Of a stretch of 64,000 nucleotides of DNA, positions 49,403 to 59,076 are shown piece after piece; the first letter of the stretch is position 1, and each line of letters starts with the position of its first letter. Under the pieces are notes generated by a model, which was given only the letters and a program-made list of their open reading frames with translations, was not told the origin of the DNA and did no database searches. A program made the translations under genes and the position numbers. The stretch covers positions 1-64,000 of the forward strand of contig JABIFF010000003.1 in NCBI GenBank assembly GCA_018650845.1, written 5' to 3'. The DNA comes from Chloroflexota bacterium (GTDB lineage: Bacteria > Chloroflexota > Dehalococcoidia > Lucifugimonadales > Lucifugimonadaceae).

Positions 49403-50038
49403 GTGAGATATCTTGTTGGTCTGGCTACGTCAGTTATCGAAGGGCTTGAATTGAAAATCTCGGTGTACATTGCGACCAGCTTGGACGGGTTTATTGCTCG
49501 TTCAAACGGGAATTTGGATTGGCTTGCGGGCAGTTCGAGTGATGTGGCTGAGACGCCAGTTTCAAATACGTCTGATTCTTCATCGTCCGGCGCACCAGAA
49601 GATTACGGTTTTTGGGAGTTTTTCAACTCGATCGACACGATGGTGATGGGTCGTGGGACGTTTGAATTCGTGGCAAGCACCGGACAGTGGGTTTACGAAG
49701 GCAAGCGGGTGATTGTGCTGAGTTCGACCATGAGTTCGCACGACGTTCCGTCGAACTTGGTTGGCAAGGTTGAAATTTTGTCGATGGAGCCTGCTGATCT
49801 AGCGGAGAAACTAGCCGATGAGGGTGCGGAGCACGTTTACGTCGATGGTGGGATTACGATTCAGCGGTTTCTGCATGCAGGGCTGATCGATGAGCTAACT
49901 CTCACCCGTGCTCCAGTGCTACTCGGCACAGGAATTCCGCTGTTTGGCGAATTGGACGCTGACGTCCATCTGCGGCATGTCGAAACGAAGAGCTTCGAAA
50001 GCGGCTTCCTGCAGTCGACTTACGTAGTCGAGCGGTAG
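49403..50038 (+). CDS. dihydrofolate reductase/RibD C-terminal domain protein (true start may be TTG at 49451)
   Basis: KISVYIATSLDGFIARSNGNLDWL; DTMVMGRGTFEFV; HVYVDGGITIQRFLHAGLIDELTLTRAPVLLGTGIPLFG. Confidence 0.88.
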   Translation: MRYLVGLATSVIEGLELKISVYIATSLDGFIARSNGNLDWLAGSSSDVAETPVSNTSDSSSSGAPEDYGFWEFFNSIDTMVMGRGTFEFVASTGQWVYEGKRVIVLSSTMSSHDVPSNLVGKVEILSMEPADLAEKLADEGAEHVYVDGGITIQRFLHAGLIDELTLTRAPVLLGTGIPLFGELDADVHLRHVETKSFESGFLQSTYVVER

Positions 50039-50052
50039 TTGGGCGCTCGAAC

Positions 50053-50862
50053 TCAGCGTGCTACAGCTAAGCCACGTTCAGGTTTGAAGTCGTGGTAGTG
50101 CCGAACATGGACCATCTGGCTGTGCCGAAGCCCCGTATCGTCGGTGATGTCGACTGATCGAAACTCATCGTAAATGTCCCACTGAGAGTCTAGAACGGTA
50201 GTCACTACCCAGTAGGTTTCTTGATCGACCAACACAGTCATGGTACGAGTTTGCAATACGTAATCGCCGTTCCAGTTCTGTTCGATCTGCTGTGTCGCTG
50301 CTAGTCGAAAGACATTCCGACCACTAGCGGTTACTTCATTCGCGGATATGAGTTCGAGACCGTCCTGATCGAGGTAGTAAGCAGGTTCCGAGTTACTTGA
50401 ATCCTCGCTTATGTTGTTTGGCCAAGAAATCGATGAATTGCTGCGCGCTTCATAACCAAATGGTGATATCTCAGAATTGTCACCGTATCGAGAGACGGTA
50501 GCTCCACAACCTTTATATGACCTAGGCCCAACCATCAATGTTCGAGCTCGAGCGATGATCTTATGAACGGAGGTTCTTGCGTGAGTACCTGATTCACTTG
50601 CTGCCACATCAGTCTCTAGCTGACCGGTGTCCGAAGCCTTTGGAGCGACAGTGCCATCTTCAGGAAATAACCCGTGAAACCCCGACGAACAATCGGTGAG
50701 AGTGAGGGCATTCACCACTGGAATTCCGGATTCTGCGAATGCTGCACTTTCGCCGTCGCGTGGTCCTATTGCTTCAGGCGCGCTACAAGCTGCGAGAGCG
50801 ACGATGAAAATCGCTGCAAACACTAGCAGTTTTGATACTCGGTTAGCTTTGCGCATAACCAA
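50053..50862 (-). CDS. lipoprotein of unknown function
   Basis: VFAAIFIVALAACSAPE lipobox. Confidence 0.7.
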   Translation of the reverse strand: MVMRKANRVSKLLVFAAIFIVALAACSAPEAIGPRDGESAAFAESGIPVVNALTLTDCSSGFHGLFPEDGTVAPKASDTGQLETDVAASESGTHARTSVHKIIARARTLMVGPRSYKGCGATVSRYGDNSEISPFGYEARSNSSISWPNNISEDSSNSEPAYYLDQDGLELISANEVTASGRNVFRLAATQQIEQNWNGDYVLQTRTMTVLVDQETYWVVTTVLDSQWDIYDEFRSVDITDDTGLRHSQMVHVRHYHDFKPERGLAVAR

Positions 50863-50934
50863 AGTATTCCACTAAGGCATAACCAATCGCATGTGGGACA
50901 ACCGGCGTCACAGCGGCATATAGCCAGAGCTGAA

Positions 50935-51042
50935 CTAGAACGGTAGAACTAGGAGCTGTTGCTGAGCTTGGTATGTGACTGCCATCAAAGTCAGAATTAC
51001 CAGAATTCCGAATATTGCCGACATGGTTCTGAGCATATACAT
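50935..51042 (-). CDS. possible 35-aa membrane microprotein MYMLRTMSAIFGILVILTLMAVTYQAQQQLLVLPF
   Basis: GGAGGG immediately 5' of the ATG, single hydrophobic helix; not in the ORF track due to size. Confidence 0.3.
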   Translation of the reverse strand: MYMLRTMSAIFGILVILTLMAVTYQAQQQLLVLPF

Positions 51043-51367
51043 CCCTCCAGACTTTCATATCGGAGAGATGCAGGGCATCAGTGATTGCACGGGGGTGAGT
51101 TTCGGGAATTGCCGGTGTTGAGTAGGGGTTGGACGTCGAATTGTTCAGGTAGAACGTTTGATCCTGAACTCGTTCGACGTAGCTCAGGGCAGGCTTGAAT
51201 TCAGGATGACATTCGAACGAGGTCGTTCAGGTCGAGTCTTGGGTGAGGAAGACGGTATCTCCCTCACCCCAACCCTCTTCGCTTTCACCGGGCGTCATCG
51301 GATGACTTGGGTGCGTCGCCCGCCCCCCCCCTCTCGCAACGTAGGCTTTCGAGCGACTACCTACGTA

Positions 51368-52141
51368 CTACGGCGCTCTAAACATGTAGATCGCCCAGCC
51401 TACGGTGTCTCTTCCGTGTTTTAGGTAGGTGTCGTGTTCGCCACGTTGCTTTTCGAGTATTTCGATGGCGTCGGGGTCATCAGGATTCTCTTCAGCAAAG
51501 AGTTCAGCGGCTCTTAGGCGCAGGCCTTCGTAGCGATCCCAGTCGTTGTGATCGCTGGCAATTGCGTAGAGAAGTTTTAAGCCCGCGTTTTGGGCTATTT
51601 CTACGTTTTCCGCGTGAGTGACCATGCTGGGGGCGAAATCAGGTTCTGCCTCAATGTAACCGGGTTCAGGCTCTTTGAGCTTGTACGGTTCGCCGAGAAC
51701 CATTAACCCGCCGGGCTTCACTAGTTTCTTCAGTGCTTCGATCGTTCCAAGATGGCCGCCCCAAACCCAACTTGCACCGAGGCACATCGCTAGGTCGAAC
51801 GAACTCGGTTCGAAATCCTGTTTTGCACCGTCGCCTTCGATGAATTCGACTTTGTTTTGCAAGCCTCGTTCGGCTGCTCGTTTAGTCGATGCTTCAACTT
51901 CGTAGGGTGAGATATCGATGCCAACGCCGGTTGCGTCGTACTTTTCGATAATTCTGAGTAGCTGTTCGCCTTTTCCTGACGCGATATCAAGGACGCGGGC
52001 GTTGGGCGTGTTTTTCAGGGGCAAAAGGCTGATGAATTCATCGGTCTTCGCTTCTGAAGTGGGGTTCATTACCAGGTGGTCGGCATGAGTTACGCCGTAA
52101 TACTTCCAAATGTTCATTGTCTTGATGATGCCTTGCGGCAT
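51368..52141 (-). CDS. SAM-dependent methyltransferase
   Basis: ARVLDIASGKGEQLLRIIEKYDATGVGIDISPYEVEAS; LVKPGGLMVLGEPY. Confidence 0.9.
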   Translation of the reverse strand: MPQGIIKTMNIWKYYGVTHADHLVMNPTSEAKTDEFISLLPLKNTPNARVLDIASGKGEQLLRIIEKYDATGVGIDISPYEVEASTKRAAERGLQNKVEFIEGDGAKQDFEPSSFDLAMCLGASWVWGGHLGTIEALKKLVKPGGLMVLGEPYKLKEPEPGYIEAEPDFAPSMVTHAENVEIAQNAGLKLLYAIASDHNDWDRYEGLRLRAAELFAEENPDDPDAIEILEKQRGEHDTYLKHGRDTVGWAIYMFRAP

Positions 52142-52523
52142 CTTGTACTTCTGTGCAGTGCACGTTTAGCACGCGTTTTCATCGATACGAACTAGGTTAG
52201 CCGTTCGTGTTTCGAACGATTCTAATTCGCCTTGAATCGAGATTGCTGTGCTTTGAATTGCGGAGTCGACTTAAAAAGTTGGTCGACAGGGTCGGTAATT
52301 AGTTGATTACCGAGCGCGACGTGCACCGTGAGTTTGAAGTACTGAACATGTGGCTCAGTTTATCGATGAATTTGCGGGGTTGGTACTGGCTAGAAGTTGT
52401 TATTTTTCGCCGTATTACGATCAGTTGGGGTGGTTAGTGATCTCTGGCTGGGTTGCCGAACAAGGGGGCATGAGACGCGATCCCTCCACTACGTCGGGAA
52501 GAGGGGGGAGAACATTGCCAACC

Positions 52524-53735
52524 CTAGAGCTTGCGCAGGTCTTTTGAGGTGAGGATCAGGCCGAAGTTGAGGATGGCGTATATTGCCGTGCCAATAAGCA
52601 TCATTTCAGCGTTTCCTATGATGGTTCCGATCCAAGCACCCAAGAACCAGCCGAACATCATCGCTTGAAGCGAGAGACTGAACACTGACATAACTCTGCC
52701 AATCATTTTAGGATCGGATTGAGTTTGAAGCAGGGTGATTACTGCAGAAGCCCAGATTGGAATTGCTGCTCCGAGTAGCGCAAGTGAAAGCAGCGATAGT
52801 ATGTAGTTCGTGGATAACGCGAATACAACTGAGGCGATGATGAACATGAACGTGCTGACCAAGATCGCCGGCGACTTACGTTCAGAGTTCTTTTTCAGTG
52901 TTATCCAAAGTGCCGAAACTCCCTGCCCAACAGCCCATGCGGCGAGCATGGTGGCGAATCCGGTTTCTCCAACATCGAATCTGTCACGCGCATAAACAGG
53001 GATGATTGGCACAAGAGTTGCGTTGAAGATGATGGAGAACGCGAGAATCACGAGTCGCAGTAGTACCGGGTTAGATTTTATGTATTTGAGACCGTCTTTT
53101 ATCTCTTGAAGTGCAGAGGTATCTTTCGCTGGTTTTGGCTCTGATTTCGGCAGTCGGAACGAGAAGTACAGACTGACTATGTAGAGAGCTATTAGCGCGA
53201 CGAACGGCGATCCCAAGCCGTAAGCAGCTATCAGGAACCCACCGGTTAGCGGGCCGATTGCGCGAGCCAAACTGCCAGCTAGAGTTCCCATCGAGTTGCC
53301 AGCTTGCAACGATTCTTTCGGCACGTAGTTCATCACGAGCGATTGCATTGCCGGCATTCCCATTGCCAACACAGCGCTCGAAACCACCGACAAAACCACG
53401 ATCTGCCACAGCGTTACTGTGCCAGATACGACTACTACTGCAGTTAGAACTGCTAGCAACAGCAGAATCGCTCTCTCCCAGATCAAAATCACTCGTCCGC
53501 CGAGCCGATCGACCATCACTCCGGCGTATAGGCCGATGATGATTGCGGGAACTACTCGAAGCCCGGTTGCAGCTCCGACCCAGATTTGTGATGCACCGAG
53601 TTCAAGAATTAGCCACGATTGCGCCATGATGCGCAGTTCGACCCCGTTAAGGTTGGCGAAGTTGCTGAGTAAGAGCGCACGGAAAGGTTGGTTCGACAGC
53701 AGTTTTACTGCCGGAATTTGGCGGAAGTTGGTCAA
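52524..53735 (-). CDS. MFS transporter
   Basis: 12-TM-like; FANLNGVELRIMAQSWLILELGAS. Confidence 0.9.
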   Translation of the reverse strand: MTNFRQIPAVKLLSNQPFRALLLSNFANLNGVELRIMAQSWLILELGASQIWVGAATGLRVVPAIIIGLYAGVMVDRLGGRVILIWERAILLLLAVLTAVVVVSGTVTLWQIVVLSVVSSAVLAMGMPAMQSLVMNYVPKESLQAGNSMGTLAGSLARAIGPLTGGFLIAAYGLGSPFVALIALYIVSLYFSFRLPKSEPKPAKDTSALQEIKDGLKYIKSNPVLLRLVILAFSIIFNATLVPIIPVYARDRFDVGETGFATMLAAWAVGQGVSALWITLKKNSERKSPAILVSTFMFIIASVVFALSTNYILSLLSLALLGAAIPIWASAVITLLQTQSDPKMIGRVMSVFSLSLQAMMFGWFLGAWIGTIIGNAEMMLIGTAIYAILNFGLILTSKDLRKL

Positions 53736-53858
53736 ATGGTTTTAAGGTCAGCCTGCAGTTACTTACGAAACACAGACGCTGCAATGGGGGAGAAAGATCC
53801 TGAAACTAGTTCAGGATGACATTGTTGGGAATCAGATTATCGGTTGATATAACTATTT

Positions 53859-54029
53859 TCTGCGAGCCAATAGCGACCCAATGATTTGTGGGGCTGCCGT
53901 TTCTCCGGGCGTGCTATCGCACTTGGTCGATCGTCGCATTTCACCTTCCCTTAGTCCCTTCCATCTAGGAAGGGAGGATGTTTAGTCTGCTCTGCGAGCC
54001 AATAGCGACCCAATGATTTGTGGGGCTGC
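53859..54029. repeat. 39-bp exact direct repeats (53859-53897 and 53991-54029) flanking a two-hairpin repeat element
   Basis: TCTGCGAGCCAATAGCGACCCAATGATTTGTGGGGCTGC present twice with 132-bp period. Confidence 0.92.
53898..53990 (+). repeat. two-hairpin repeat, copy e, inserted between 39-bp duplications
   Basis: GTGCtatcGCAC and TCCCTTCCatctaGGAAGGGA. Confidence 0.75.
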
Positions 54030-54539
54030 TTCGATTGCTCGTTCTCGGATTTGTTCTGGGGTTAGGCTGCCGATTGGGTGCTGGATTAGCGCGAATGGGT
54101 AGTCGGGAATTCCGCCTAGATTCGCCATTGCCTGTGCGCCCGATTCGAACGGTTCAGTGCAAATTGCGATAGCCGGAACGCCGAGAGCTTCGAGCTTGAG
54201 TGAGTCGTACACACTGGACGACGAGCAACTTCCTCAGTCGCCGTTGGCTAGTAGCGCCACATCGACTTCTTGAGAAAAATCGCTCAGGAAATCTGGCTCG
54301 GCAGGTCGAGAGGCATCGCCCTTGTTTACTCGGTGCGCACTAGCGACTTCGAATCGCTCTGCAAGCACGTCGTAAACAGCATCGAGAAGATTTGCTGCGT
54401 TGAGCTTGTCGTTAGTCAAAAGACCAATTCTTTTGCCGGCTAACGATTCTGGTCGATCAGCCATTCCATCGGTCGCAATCGACTGCGGCGCAGTTGGATC
54501 GAGTACTCGAATCGTGTTTTTGCTCATATCAGTCGCCAT
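53982..54539 (-). CDS. UGSC family (seleno)protein with in-frame TGA at 54234-54236
   Basis: ORFs 54234..54539 and 53982..54212 share a frame; read-through gives VALLANGD[TGA]GSCSSSSVYDSLKLEALGVPAIAICTEPF. Confidence 0.85.
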
Positions 54540-54582
54540 CTAAAGCCCCCGTATTTCTTCTGTATGACTGGGTGGCGTCATA

Positions 54583-55671
54583 TTACTCTTTTGAATCGAT
54601 TATTCGGGTAACAATCTTGGATCGTGAACCAAGTGACCACGGTGGAATCACTGCGCTCCATGCACCACCAGCGCCACCTACTACGATAGGAATTGCCGAT
54701 TCTGGGCTGTCTAGAACGCTGATTAGTTCGTCGCCGTTATCAGGATCGAGCTTTGCGTTATTGTCTTTTTGTGCCCCACTCGGAAGCCCCATAGCGATCC
54801 ACTCTGAAGCAGGTTTTCGAGCGTTTTCGTAGAGGTATTTTCCAACTTGCTCTTTTTGCCATCCGGCTTCGGTGAAGTGAGCTGCGTGTTCAGGACAGAT
54901 GACCAATATGACTTGTTTTACTCCGGGACCCATCGGATAGAGCCGCTGCGCGAACGCATCGAGAATTCCTTCGGGAGTGCTAGCTTCGTGTTCGCCAAAT
55001 TGCGTTCCGCTAAGACCTGAAACGACCGTTACAGCGCTTTCACCGGCTGCGATGCCACGTGTTTCGTGCAGCGGTTCCCACGGGAGTACGGCTTCATTCT
55101 CGGCGACACACCACGTGTACTTTCCGGGGTGGCCTAGCGTTGCTTTATCGAGGCCATCGTTGCTATTCGTACCAACCACGTTTTGAACTATTAGCCTGAC
55201 TGCTCGACCGATGGTGGCGTTGGAACGATGACCGGGACCAAACGCTGAAACACCAGAGTTGATCTCGATTTCTTCAGTGATAGGTCCGTTTACGATCAGC
55301 ATGATCGCCGCGCCCATTGTTGAAACAGTAATGCCGTGAAGGTTGAACTCTGGCTGCATTATCGCTTCTACGGCCGCTACAACAACCGGCATGTATTCCG
55401 GCTTGCACCCTGCCATCACAGCGTTAATCGCAGCCTTCTCAGCAGTGATTACTGCACCTTTGACCGGTTCGATGCCGAGTATGGCGTCGGGGGCTAGCTT
55501 TGCGCCTTCGAGCATTGCAGAAACCGCTTCAGGCGTTGGTGGCACTACGGGTAGTCCGTCGGACCAACCGTTTTCGAAGTAGGTTTCGATGGCTTCAAGT
55601 GCGCCAGGCAGTTCGAGGGAGTCGGAAGTGAGGCGAGTTGAACTCGTCATGCGGGACAGCTGCTTTCTCAA
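54583..55671 (-). CDS. conserved protein upstream of and probably co-transcribed with the UGSC gene
   Basis: 361+-aa ORF, same strand, 43-nt gap; FENGWSDGLPVVPPTPEAVSAMLEG...LGIEPVKGAVITAEKAAINAVMAGC. Confidence 0.8.
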   Translation of the reverse strand: MRKQLSRMTSSTRLTSDSLELPGALEAIETYFENGWSDGLPVVPPTPEAVSAMLEGAKLAPDAILGIEPVKGAVITAEKAAINAVMAGCKPEYMPVVVAAVEAIMQPEFNLHGITVSTMGAAIMLIVNGPITEEIEINSGVSAFGPGHRSNATIGRAVRLIVQNVVGTNSNDGLDKATLGHPGKYTWCVAENEAVLPWEPLHETRGIAAGESAVTVVSGLSGTQFGEHEASTPEGILDAFAQRLYPMGPGVKQVILVICPEHAAHFTEAGWQKEQVGKYLYENARKPASEWIAMGLPSGAQKDNNAKLDPDNGDELISVLDSPESAIPIVVGGAGGAWSAVIPPWSLGSRSKIVTRIIDSKE

Positions 55672-55734
55672 TTGATACTTGCAGCAGAACTTAGCAGAAA
55701 ACGCCCGTACGAACGTCGTGGAGGAGGAGAAGAA

Positions 55735-58158
55735 TTACTTCTTCTTTCCCCCCTTGCCACGCTTCTTTTTAGAAGATGATTCCTCTTCGTCAGAGTCATC
55801 ACTGATTACGGGTTCTTCAGGAGCTGAGTCGGTGACCACTGGCTCGTCTGAACTTGAGTCGTTATTGGACGACTTCTTGTCACGTTTCTTCGAGCTCTTC
55901 TTCTTCTTTGAAGTAGGCTCTTCAGCTACAGGCTCAGTAACGACTGGCTCTACTACTACAGGGGCCACCACTACCGGTTCGTCCACTACAGGAGCATCGA
56001 CAACCGGTGCAGGTGCGTCGTTAGTCGGAGTGACAGGAGCAGGAGGCGCTGGTGGCGTGGTTTCTTCAGAACCATCGTCGCCTTCATCGCCACTATCGTC
56101 ATGGTCGCCTGAACTGTCGTCGCCTGAGTCCTGCTCAGAAGGAGTGTCTTCAACTGCCGGAGCTTCTGGCACATCTTCAACAACAGGCTCTACAGCTTTC
56201 GGTTCTTCAACTACTGGGGGCGCAGTTGGAGTCGAGTTGCTGTTGCTAGTTGAACCAGAGTTGCCAGAGTTGCCGTTATTCGACTTCTCAGATTTGTCGT
56301 CGTCAGAATCATCGGAATCCGACTTGTCAGATTTATTTCCGCTGTTGCCGTTTTCAGACTGATCATCAGATCCGTTATCGTCATTTTCGTCAGCCTGGTC
56401 GTCAGAACTGTCGTCGCCTGAGTCCTGCTCAGAAGGTGTGTCTTCAACTACTGGAGCTTCTGGAACATCTTCTACAACAGGCTCTACAACTATCGGCTCT
56501 TCAACTACAGGTGGTGCAGGTGGAGGCGTGTTGCCATTGCTGTTGCCGTTGCCGTTGCCAGAGTTCGAGTTACCGGACTTGCCGTTGTTCGACTTATCAG
56601 ACTTGTCTTCTTCAGAGTCATCGGAATCCGACTTGTCAGATTCAGGAGCCGAAACTGGCTCGCCGCTCTTCGAATCGTTCTTATCTGATTTCTTGTCGTC
56701 GTCGTCAGACTTAGGAGCAGGCTTGTTGCTCTTAGCTGGCTTCTCGTCAGATTTAGGCGTTTCTTCATCTGAGTCCTGCTCAGAAGGAGAATCTTCGACA
56801 ACAGGCTCTACTGGTGCTGGAGGCGTTGATTCATCGGACGGAGGTGGTGTCGACGAAGACGAGTTATCGCTTCCGCCGTTGCCCTTGCCATTGCCGTTGT
56901 TTCCTGAGTTCGACTTGTCGCCAGACTTAGGATCGCCCTTATCTGAGTTCTTATCGTCGTCAGATTTAGGAGCAGGCTTGTTGCTCTTAGAATCGTTCTT
57001 GCCTGAGTTCTTATCGTCGTCGTCTGATTTAGGAGCAGGCTTGTCGTTCTTTGAATCGTTCTTGCCTGAGTTCTTATCGTCGTCGTCTGAATCCTGGTCA
57101 GATTCTTCGTTCTTAGAATCGTCTTTGGAATTCTTGCCCTTATTGTCGTTTTTCGCACCAGGCTTATTGGCATTCGGACCATGGCCATCGGCAAAGTTAG
57201 TGGCGACTATGATGATTTCATCGTCATCTGAACCATCATCCTGACCATCGTCAGTTGATTCGTCATTGTCGTCATCTGAAGATTTATTGCCGCTGTCTGA
57301 AGATCGGCCACGGGAATTATCCTGAGATTTTCCGTTCTTAGAATCGTCTTCGTCTAAATCTGATTCGTCCACAGCATCAGAATCGTCCTCGTCATCCTGA
57401 TCCTGATCGTCAGATGAATCTTCTTCAGACTCGTTGGAGATGGCCTCAGGCGTGGGTGGTGCATGAGACACGGGTGGAGTGTCAGTGTTGCTGCCAGAGT
57501 TGCTTGAACCCTGTCCTGACGCAAAATCGTCTGACTGAGATGAGTCGTTATCGCCTGAACCAGCGGAGTCATCTGTAGTCGAGCCGGAAGAGAATCCAGA
57601 GCCGAAGCCGCCGGTTGAACCGCCCGACCTGCCTGAATTAGATGCTTCACCTGAGGCTGACGCCAATGCGCTGATTCCATTGGCGGAACCAGTAGATGCT
57701 GTAGCGATCAGATTAGCGATAGAAGATGCAAGACCCTGTTGTTCGTCAGTTTCTGCGCTTCCGATGCTCACACCAGATTTTTCGGTGTTGAGCGTAATTC
57801 GCTGGTCATCCATGTTGGACGCCCGAATAACTTCCGTGATGACGGAAGCCAGATCGGCACCACCGACGCTAAGTTCCGGGCCAGTGCCAAACTTCGAATT
57901 CAGTGCATTTGAGTTCTCTTCGAACGATGCAATGAGCTGAGAGTTGTAGCTAGATCCGGTTTCGGAACGTACTGCGCTGTCACCGGCGATCCGCAATATA
58001 GGAGAGCAGGCGGTGAGAATAGCGAGAAACACGATTGCCAAAGACGCAAGACTGAGCTTTGACAGTTTCGATGTAGGTTGAACAGCAGATTCGAACGACA
58101 TCAGAGTGTTACTGATGGCCGCTCCGCCGTTTATCTGAGTTGTATTACGTATACCCAT
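55735..58158 (-). CDS. large low-complexity Asp/Ser-rich exported (lipo)protein with Lys-rich C-terminus
   Basis: ASLAIVFLAILTACSP lipobox; hundreds of D/S/K/N residues, repeated KSDDDDKNSGKNDSK and EDTPSEQDSGDDSS units; terminal KKKRGKGGKKK. Confidence 0.8.
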   Translation of the reverse strand: MGIRNTTQINGGAAISNTLMSFESAVQPTSKLSKLSLASLAIVFLAILTACSPILRIAGDSAVRSETGSSYNSQLIASFEENSNALNSKFGTGPELSVGGADLASVITEVIRASNMDDQRITLNTEKSGVSIGSAETDEQQGLASSIANLIATASTGSANGISALASASGEASNSGRSGGSTGGFGSGFSSGSTTDDSAGSGDNDSSQSDDFASGQGSSNSGSNTDTPPVSHAPPTPEAISNESEEDSSDDQDQDDEDDSDAVDESDLDEDDSKNGKSQDNSRGRSSDSGNKSSDDDNDESTDDGQDDGSDDDEIIIVATNFADGHGPNANKPGAKNDNKGKNSKDDSKNEESDQDSDDDDKNSGKNDSKNDKPAPKSDDDDKNSGKNDSKSNKPAPKSDDDKNSDKGDPKSGDKSNSGNNGNGKGNGGSDNSSSSTPPPSDESTPPAPVEPVVEDSPSEQDSDEETPKSDEKPAKSNKPAPKSDDDDKKSDKNDSKSGEPVSAPESDKSDSDDSEEDKSDKSNNGKSGNSNSGNGNGNSNGNTPPPAPPVVEEPIVVEPVVEDVPEAPVVEDTPSEQDSGDDSSDDQADENDDNGSDDQSENGNSGNKSDKSDSDDSDDDKSEKSNNGNSGNSGSTSNSNSTPTAPPVVEEPKAVEPVVEDVPEAPAVEDTPSEQDSGDDSSGDHDDSGDEGDDGSEETTPPAPPAPVTPTNDAPAPVVDAPVVDEPVVVAPVVVEPVVTEPVAEEPTSKKKKSSKKRDKKSSNNDSSSDEPVVTDSAPEEPVISDDSDEEESSSKKKRGKGGKKK

Positions 58159-58637
58159 AACTTAATTCGCACTGAAGATCTTGCCGTAGATCGTGCCGAG
58201 GTGTTTGGTGGCCCTCGACCTGTGCTGTAATCAACAATGCACCGCTGCTACCCCCGTAAAACCCCCAAGCGAAAGTCAAAATCACGTCGCGAATGGCTCA
58301 TTCGGCGATACTTACGGCTCGCGCTAAGTGAGTGCTAGCACGCACATGCGCTCTGGTAATTGCCCAGTTGGTTTGGGCAAGGTGTGGGCCAGGTGGGTGG
58401 AAAAAAGCTGTTTTTTTCAGGCGCGGGTTGTGGGGGAAGATTTGCAAAGGTGTGCGCAGGGATTGCGACGCAAATCTTTTCATCAATTAGCAGTTCAACT
58501 TCAGTACGAATTAGGACTTTTTACCAGTTAAAACCGCAATTAAGACAAAATACCTTCCGCACACTTTGGGCACAGGAAAGGTTGCAATCGAACACCGTAC
58601 TAAGGTGACTCAGGCGTATGAAGAAGAGCTATAGAGG

Positions 58638-58961
58638 CTAGTCGGCGTGGAAAACTTCTCGCCATTGGATCATGTTTTGATCGGGGTGAGCGCCATCGGG
58701 TAGTTGGAAGAATGGCGACATATCGTCTTGCCACTTCTGGTTTACGTCTTCTTTTGCCATTCCTGCGATTGATGCCTCGTGGGACTCGTCGCATTCAACA
58801 TAGCCAAAGAGCGTGCCGTCTTCTCGGAAGAAGATCGTGTAGTTGCGCCAGCCGGTTCGAACTAAAGCTTCCGACATTTCTGGCCAGATGTCGTCGTGTC
58901 GTTGTTTGTACTCTTCGACCATTTCGGGGTGAATTTTCATCTCGAATCCAACTCGTTGCAT
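58638..58961 (-). CDS. L-rhamnose mutarotase family protein
   Basis: MQRVGFEMKIHPEMVEEYKQRHDDIWPEMSEALVRTGWRNYTIFFREDGTLFGYVE. Confidence 0.93.
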   Translation of the reverse strand: MQRVGFEMKIHPEMVEEYKQRHDDIWPEMSEALVRTGWRNYTIFFREDGTLFGYVECDESHEASIAGMAKEDVNQKWQDDMSPFFQLPDGAHPDQNMIQWREVFHAD

Positions 58962-59076
58962 GTCGCTGCTCCTCGTATTTATGAATTTTTAGATGCCGCA
59001 GAGTGTAGGCTATGCGCCCATCTAGCGCAGCCCGCCACGCCCGATAAAGGGTAATTTTCAGTTGGAGAGAGCACGA

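Noticed and set aside
51319-51332. Poly-C run (cccgccccccccc)
   Set aside because: Intergenic and near a repeat relic; possible sequencing-error hotspot but no phase-variable ORF is associated.
53982-54212. Independent 76-aa protein
   Set aside because: It is the C-terminal half of the UGSC protein after the TGA.
55679-57244. Long plus-strand Ser/Gly-rich ORFs (55679..56362, 56438..57244)
   Set aside because: Shadow ORFs antisense to the low-complexity Asp/Ser-rich gene; the minus-strand frame has a signal peptide and is the coding one.
58328-58345. GAGTGCTAGCAC as a second CIRCE
   Set aside because: Half-sites overlap in the wrong arrangement with no N9 spacer, and no heat-shock gene is adjacent.
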